Shown one piece after another: positions 59,214-64,000 of a DNA stretch of 64,000 bases; the stretch's first letter is position 1; the number at the start of each line of letters is the position of its first letter. The DNA is taken from positions 1,054,001-1,118,000 of the forward strand of contig OY764162.1 of the NCBI GenBank assembly GCA_963668185.1, in the 5' to 3' direction. Position numbers and translations under genes: made by a program. The notes under the pieces are model-generated. The model was not told the origin of the DNA. It searched no databases and saw nothing but the letters and a program-made list of their open reading frames with translations. Source of the DNA: G963668185 sp963668185 (lineage in GTDB: Bacteria; Chloroflexota; Dehalococcoidia; Lucifugimonadales; G963668185).

Positions 59214-62200
59214 GTGACGGAGACCTACGAGCCTGCCGACCAGAAGCAGCGCGAACGCATCGAACGCTCGCTGGACGAAACGCTGTTCGTGGAGGCAAGC
59301 GCGGGCACCGGCAAGACTACGGCGCTCGTGTCGCGCGTGGTCAGCCTGATAGCCGGGGGCAAGGCGACCGTCGATCAAGTCGCCGCGATCACGTTCACGG
59401 AGGCCGCCGTCGCCGAACTGCGCGCCCGCGTGCGCGAGAAGCTGGAGGAGCGTGCCGTCGATTCGAACGCCCCGGACGAAGCGAGCGGACGCTGCCGGGC
59501 CGCCGCGGGCGCGATGGAGCGCGGCGCGTTCCAGACGATACACAGCTTCGCCGCCTCGCTGCTGCGGGAGCGTCCACTGGAGGCGGGCCTGCCGCCGGGG
59601 TTCGACACGTCCGACGAGATCACGGCGGACCTGGAGTTCGACCGGCGGTGGCGTGACTGGCTCGAGACCGCGCTGGACTCGGAAGACGCCGCGCCGGGCC
59701 TGGCGCGCTACCTGCGGCTTGGCCTGCCGCCGTCCGTGAGCCGCCTCGAAGAGATAGCCCGCGCGTTCCACGCCAACTACGATCTTCTTACGGAGCCGTT
59801 CGAATCAACGGACGCCGGCACCCCGGCCGATGCAGTGGAGGACATCGCGTCAGAACAAGACCGCATCGAGCATCTGCGGACGCTAGCGAAGAACGGCGAC
59901 GACGATCCGCTGTCCGCACACGCGCGGAACGTAGCCTCGCTGTGCGCCTCGCTGGAGCCTGGGCCGGATCACGACGAGGCGAACGCCAGGCGGCTTATCA
60001 GGTTCGGCAAGGTATCCACCAACATAGGACGGCAGCCGGACTGGGTAACCGACCCGGACACCGGCGTCAATGGGTGCAAGGCGCTGAAGGCGTTGCTGAG
60101 CGACCTGGAGGAATCGCGGTCCTCTCTGATCGGCGGCGTTGCCCTCTCCGCCGTCAACGGGCTATTGGAAGAATTGTGCCGGTTCGTGCTGGACTACGCG
60201 GAGGCCAGGAAGCGGGAGGGCCGCGCCGAGTTCCACGACCTGCTCATCTGGGCGCGAGACCTGCTGAGGGACGACGAGCAGGCCAGGGTGCACTTCATGG
60301 ACCGCTACCGGTACGTGCTGATAGACGAGTTCCAGGACACGGACCCGATACAGTCCGAGATAGCCCTGCTGCTGACCGGCGGCGGCGCGGAGGGCCGGCT
60401 GTTCATCGTGGGTGACCCCAAGCAGTCGATCTATCGTTTCCGGCGCGCCGACATCGCGTCGGTGAAGGACACGCGAGACAGCCTCGTCGCGGGGTTCGTG
60501 CCGCTCACGCAGAACTTCCGGTGCCAGGAGCCTATCGTCGCATGGGTGAACGCCATATTCGGCGAGTGGATGGGCGGCGAACCGAGTCCACTCCAGGCCG
60601 AGTACCAGGACTTGCGCGCCAGCTACCTTCCGCCTGAGAGCATGACCCCGGTGAGCGTACATTGGTACGGCGAGGAGTGCGAGAGGGCGCCGGAAATGAG
60701 GCGGCGCGAGGCCCGCGCGACGGCGAATGTACTGAGCCAGATCAAGAGCGGCGGATGGCAGGTGCGGGACGATGAGGGCGGGACCCGCGGCGCTGAGTAC
60801 CGGGACGTCTGCGTTCTCATGCCGGCGCGCACCGCGCTCACAGAACTTGAGGACGCGCTCTCAGACGCCGGGGTCCCGTACCGGGTCGAAAGCGCGTCAG
60901 CCGTGCTGCGCACCCAGGACGTCAGGGACCTGCTCAACTGCCTGCGCGCCATAGACTCGCCCGCCGATGAGGTGGCGATCATGGCCGCGCTCCGCTCGTC
61001 GGCGTTCGCGTGCAGCGACGCGGACCTGCTCGCCCACGTGGATGGGGGCGGACGCTTCTCGTACGCGGCCCGCAGCGATGGCGCAGGCCCAGTGTCCGAG
61101 GCGCTGGCGACTCTTGCGCGCTTTCACGACGCCCGGACGTGGGAGCCGCCGGACTTGCTGATCGAGCGGTTCGTGCGTGAGCGGCGCATGATCGAGGCGG
61201 CGTTCGACCGGCGGCGGCCGCGCGAGAGGTGGCGGCGCATGATGTTCGTCGTCGAGCGGGCGCGGACGTTCGCCGCGACTGCCGGGGGCGGGCTGCGCGA
61301 CTTCCTGGACTGGATAGACCGGCAGGCGAAGAAGCGCGCGCTGATGGTAGAGGCGCCGGTGCCCGAAACCGACGAGGACGCCGTCAGGATCATGACGATA
61401 CACGCCGCAAAGGGACTGGAGTTCCCGATCGTCACGCTGGTTGGCCTCGGTGCGTCCGGCGGCAGGCGGTCCGGGCCGGTGCTCTTCGACCGTGGCGCGG
61501 GCGAGGCGCACGTCCGCATATCGGCCCAGGAATCGCCGCCCTTGCGGACGCGCGGTTATGCTGAGGCGCAGGAGGCTGAAAAGCTCGCGGACGATGCCGA
61601 GAGCGTCCGGCTGATGTACGTTGCGGCAACGCGGGCGCGTGACCACCTCGTGGTGAGCGCGTTCCGGTACGGAAAAAGCAGCGACTCGGAGGCGCGCAAG
61701 ATACTGGAACTTGCCGAGAGCGCGCCCGATCTGTGGCGGGAGTTGCACACCACCCCGCAGCCGGCGCCGGAGCAGGAGCCGCCCCGGAGCGCGCCGCGCA
61801 CTAAGGCGGAAGACCGCGATCGATGGCTGGAGGAGCGCGAAGAAGTTGTCCGGCGAGCGTCGGCCAGGCATGCGGTGGCGGCCAGCAGCCTTGCGCACGA
61901 TCCGGAGTACGACGACCCTGACCGCGAGCCTTCGCCCGGAAGGCGCGGGCGCGCCGGGACGAATGTCGGGCGCGCCGTCCACGCCGTGCTCCAGGCCGTC
62001 GATCTGCCGGATGGCCGGGAGGTCTCAAGGCTCAGCCGCCTGCACGCCGAGTCCGAGGGCGTCTCAGGACGGACTGAGGAGGTCGAGAGGCTGGCGAGAA
62101 GGGCTATCGGTTCGGACATTGTAAGGCGAGCCGTGGAGTCCGACAGCTACTACCGCGAGATATACGCGGCTGCGCCTGTTGGCGAGAGCGTCCTGGAAGG

Positions 62201-62471
62201 CTTCGTGGACCTTTGCTTCGTCGAAGACGGGGCATTGGTCATCGTGGACTTCAAGACCGATGCAATCACCGACCAGGACGGGGCATCGATAGCACGCAGG
62301 TACCGAACCCAAGTCGGCGCATACGCGCTCGCGCTGAGGCAGTCAACCGGAATGCCGGTCAAAGAGGCCATCCTGCTGTTCCTGCAACGTGATCGCATCG
62401 CAGAGACATTCGAGGACATCGACGCGCTGATGGCCGAGGCCGAGGCGGCCACGACCCCGGCGTCCTGCTAG
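59214..62471 (+). CDS. addA: AddA-like UvrD/Rep helicase-nuclease
   Basis: 1085 residues from GTG 59214 with GGGGGAG upstream. Helicase motifs in order: Ia/Walker A FVEASAGTGKTTALVSRV, VAAITFTEAAVAELRARV, motif II VLIDEFQDTDPIQSEIA, motif III FIVGDPKQSIYRFRRADI, motif IV PLTQNFRCQEPIV, motif V MTIHAAKGLEFPIV, and motif VI RLMYVAATRARDHLVVSAF. A C-terminal RecB-like nuclease follows (NVGRAVHAVLQ, VDLCFVEDGALVIVDFKTDAI). It pairs with AddB for end resection, recombination and DNA defence. Confidence 0.92.
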   Translation: MTETYEPADQKQRERIERSLDETLFVEASAGTGKTTALVSRVVSLIAGGKATVDQVAAITFTEAAVAELRARVREKLEERAVDSNAPDEASGRCRAAAGAMERGAFQTIHSFAASLLRERPLEAGLPPGFDTSDEITADLEFDRRWRDWLETALDSEDAAPGLARYLRLGLPPSVSRLEEIARAFHANYDLLTEPFESTDAGTPADAVEDIASEQDRIEHLRTLAKNGDDDPLSAHARNVASLCASLEPGPDHDEANARRLIRFGKVSTNIGRQPDWVTDPDTGVNGCKALKALLSDLEESRSSLIGGVALSAVNGLLEELCRFVLDYAEARKREGRAEFHDLLIWARDLLRDDEQARVHFMDRYRYVLIDEFQDTDPIQSEIALLLTGGGAEGRLFIVGDPKQSIYRFRRADIASVKDTRDSLVAGFVPLTQNFRCQEPIVAWVNAIFGEWMGGEPSPLQAEYQDLRASYLPPESMTPVSVHWYGEECERAPEMRRREARATANVLSQIKSGGWQVRDDEGGTRGAEYRDVCVLMPARTALTELEDALSDAGVPYRVESASAVLRTQDVRDLLNCLRAIDSPADEVAIMAALRSSAFACSDADLLAHVDGGGRFSYAARSDGAGPVSEALATLARFHDARTWEPPDLLIERFVRERRMIEAAFDRRRPRERWRRMMFVVERARTFAATAGGGLRDFLDWIDRQAKKRALMVEAPVPETDEDAVRIMTIHAAKGLEFPIVTLVGLGASGGRRSGPVLFDRGAGEAHVRISAQESPPLRTRGYAEAQEAEKLADDAESVRLMYVAATRARDHLVVSAFRYGKSSDSEARKILELAESAPDLWRELHTTPQPAPEQEPPRSAPRTKAEDRDRWLEEREEVVRRASARHAVAASSLAHDPEYDDPDREPSPGRRGRAGTNVGRAVHAVLQAVDLPDGREVSRLSRLHAESEGVSGRTEEVERLARRAIGSDIVRRAVESDSYYREIYAAAPVGESVLEGFVDLCFVEDGALVIVDFKTDAITDQDGASIARRYRTQVGAYALALRQSTGMPVKEAILLFLQRDRIAETFEDIDALMAEAEAATTPASC

Positions 62472-62517
62472 AATTGGCGACGCCGCATGAACCCCCAAAT
62501 GTAAGCAAGCAGCGCGC

Positions 62518-63147
62518 ATGGCGCTCGACCAGAGTTCCTCAGTGCAGATTACGCGAAACCAGATCGACTCCAACAAGCTCAATCGCAAGTTGGCGCTGCC
62601 GTTTGAGTTGCGGCTGCGGGACTTTGAGATGGCGATGCAGGACGTTTACGACTTCTTCTATGACGTAAATGCCCACCTGCTCGACAAAGGACTCCATCGA
62701 CTCGACGATATGCTGCGCCCCGCGATAATGTCCGGCGTCTTGTCCGACATGCTGACCGCTAGCCTGGCCAGGCATTCACGGGTACTTACGGAAAACAGAT
62801 ACCACAACGGACACCCGGACCTGCTCGTCCAGGGCGTGTATCCCAGCAACGCTATCAAGGCAGGTTCGGAGGGCGTGGAGGTAAAGACGACTCGGAAAGC
62901 GGGAGGAGCCGTCGATACGCACGGCGCGCGCGATCAGTGGCTATGCGTCTTCGTCTATCGAGTGGATAACGAATCCGAGCCTGTCCGCCTCCGTTCTCCC
63001 ATGACCTTCACGGAAGTCTACCTTGGGCACGTGACGATCGAAGACTTCCGCAGGAATCCCAGGAGTGAGCTTGGGACGCGTACCGCCACCCTTCACAAGG
63101 ACGGAATCCGAAGACTGCGCCAGAACTGGGTTTACTTAGCGAACTAG
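62518..63147 (+). CDS. Putative type II restriction endonuclease (PD-(D/E)xK)
   Basis: 209 residues from ATG 62518, 46 nt after addA. NGHPDLLVQG (D101) and SEGVEVKTTRKAGG (E121, K123) form a convincing PD-(D/E)xK catalytic core, and the fold prediction from sequence is alpha/beta. The stop overlaps by three bases that of the convergent methyltransferase gene, the usual closeness of an R-M pair. No named family is recognised, so the endonuclease role is inferred from motif plus neighbour. Recognition site unknown. Confidence 0.68.
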   Translation: MALDQSSSVQITRNQIDSNKLNRKLALPFELRLRDFEMAMQDVYDFFYDVNAHLLDKGLHRLDDMLRPAIMSGVLSDMLTASLARHSRVLTENRYHNGHPDLLVQGVYPSNAIKAGSEGVEVKTTRKAGGAVDTHGARDQWLCVFVYRVDNESEPVRLRSPMTFTEVYLGHVTIEDFRRNPRSELGTRTATLHKDGIRRLRQNWVYLAN

Positions 63148-64000
63148 CCGCCGTTGGGTGAGAAACGCGCCAGTTTAGGAATCGCCTCGCTGGCGATGCT
63201 GAAGTAGAACTCGTCCTTTTCAACACCTACGCTTGAGTATCCTACGGCTTCCGCAGCCGCAATGGTCGAACCCGCGCCGGCAAACGGGTCCAGGATCGTG
63301 CCTTCTCCGACCGGCAGCACCGAACGCACCAGGCGGCGCAGAAAGGACTGCGGCTTCAGGCTGGGGTGCGGGGCCAGGTCGCGTTCCGCCTTTCGCGTCG
63401 GCGATGACTGGATCACGTCGCCGAACGGCTTATCCGGGCACGGGCGCCGGAACCCGCCCGTCTTCCAAGACCTCAAGTTGTCCTGGACTCTGCCTTCTAC
63501 GGGTTTGCGATATACGATCCAGGGCTCCCACATGGAGCGCGGCATGACGCTGACTTCTGGAAACTCGTTGTGGGCGGCCTTGGGCCGGTCCCCGCCTCTC
63601 AGTGTCATAGTCAGGCGTACGATCTCGCCTCGGCGCTCCAGTCCGCCGTCGGACATCGCAGCCGATACCAGATAGGACACCAGCGGGTTGGACGCCACAA
63701 CCACGTGAGCGCCAGGCGCCAACTTGGGAATGAGCAGCCGCGTCCAGACGAAGAAGAACGTGCGTATATCGCCGAGTTGCTTGGAGGTGAGCGTCGTGAA
63801 CCTTGGCAACGGGGAGCGCCGATGGCCGTCGAATGCCGGAGGCAGGCGCCACACGCCGCCCCTGCCTGCTCGGAGCTTGGTTTGCTGCTCACGCGTGTAC
63901 TCGTGAAGGCCGTAGGGAGGGTCGGTTACAACGGCGTGGATGCTATTATCGTCCTGCTCTCCCAGCCAATCGAAGCAATCGGCGTGGTAGAGTGTGGATC
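63144..64000 (-). CDS. Beta-class DNA methyltransferase (N4-C/N6-A), N-terminus beyond window
   Basis: The frame is open to the right edge: after two edge bases the translation begins STLYHADCFDWLGEQDDN, then has catalytic motif IV VTDPPYGLHEYT. Motif I comes late, LDPFAGAGSTIAAAEAVGYSSVGVEKDEF, and the protein ends TAG 63144-63146. DPPY before FAGAGS marks the beta class of exocyclic amino methylases. About 284 residues are visible, with only a few missing at the start judging by the DPPY position. It is convergent with a probable nuclease and should protect host DNA against it. Confidence 0.87.
   Translation of the reverse strand, partial: STLYHADCFDWLGEQDDNSIHAVVTDPPYGLHEYTREQQTKLRAGRGGVWRLPPAFDGHRRSPLPRFTTLTSKQLGDIRTFFFVWTRLLIPKLAPGAHVVVASNPLVSYLVSAAMSDGGLERRGEIVRLTMTLRGGDRPKAAHNEFPEVSVMPRSMWEPWIVYRKPVEGRVQDNLRSWKTGGFRRPCPDKPFGDVIQSSPTRKAERDLAPHPSLKPQSFLRRLVRSVLPVGEGTILDPFAGAGSTIAAAEAVGYSSVGVEKDEFYFSIASEAIPKLARFSPNGG

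Noticed and set aside
1..64000. CRISPR array, tRNA or rRNA genes
   Set aside because: No regularly spaced repeats and no tRNA-like or rRNA-like sequence seen on either strand; the short repeats are dispersed and palindromic.

Overview
The window is a high-GC bacterial chromosome segment with dense coding, frequent GTG/TTG starts, many 4-nt start/stop overlaps and several families of short interspersed palindromic repeats. The gene content (F420-dependent NADP reductase family protein, HspR-led hspR-grpE-dnaK operon, EF-G2, IpdAB-type CoA-transferase, DUF6282, two S9 peptidases, two sulfite-oxidase-family molybdoenzymes) is most like an uncultured Chloroflexota of the Dehalococcoidia/SAR202 type. 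That placement is inference from gene content; there is no rRNA or tRNA gene in the window to confirm it.

Layout. 1-6.3 kb: end of a YbaK-type tRNA-editing protein, an ABM-domain protein, a 1330-aa type IIG-like restriction-modification enzyme and a PQQ-dependent sugar dehydrogenase lipoprotein coupled to it. 6.3-16.2 kb: S9 peptidase, amidohydrolase, DUF899 protein, Tat-exported sulfite-oxidase-like enzyme, membrane-anchored zinc peptidase, MFS transporter, AcuC/HDAC-like deacetylase. 16.2-17 kb: PIN-toxin cassette between 20-bp direct repeats. 17-20.1 kb: hspR-grpE-dnaK on the minus strand. 20.3-26.2 kb: small zinc-ribbon protein with terminator, YuiH-like molybdoenzyme, DUF6282, M16 peptidase, XdhC and MocA-like cofactor genes, a membrane protein. 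26.2-35.5 kb: accessory stretch with a GmrSD-like DUF262/HNH nuclease, VapBC, ABC-F, a second S9 peptidase and an AT-rich type II R-M pair. 35.5-39.3 kb: CoA-transferase A/B and EF-G2. 39.4-48.3 kb: F420/NADP reductase, MTA phosphorylase, rhodanese, PfkB kinase, ahcY, metK, hexose-phosphate mutase and MFS exporter, centred on the S-adenosylmethionine cycle. 48.3-52 kb: aldo/keto reductase, a DUF2283 toxin-antitoxin-like cassette between 54-bp direct repeats, then a redox operon (DsbA-like, glutaredoxin-like, thioredoxin) and L25. 52-56 kb: ligase/PanE/aminotransferase operon. 56-64 kb: AddB-AddA and, at the right edge, a convergent candidate nuclease/methyltransferase pair.

The most notable feature is at 50066-50722. 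A DsbA/FrnE-type gene with a good ribosome-binding site has an in-frame TGA exactly where the catalytic cysteine should be. A compact hairpin with a G in its apical loop lies about 21 nt downstream, as expected for a bacterial SECIS element. I read it as a selenocysteine-containing thiol/selenol oxidoreductase, co-transcribed with a glutaredoxin-like protein and thioredoxin.

A second pattern is that two unrelated small toxin-antitoxin-like cassettes (16.2-17.0 kb and 49.3-49.95 kb) are each bounded by a direct duplication of host flanking sequence. Defence genes are abundant but scattered: type IIG, GmrSD-like, AccI-like R-M and the right-edge R-M pair.
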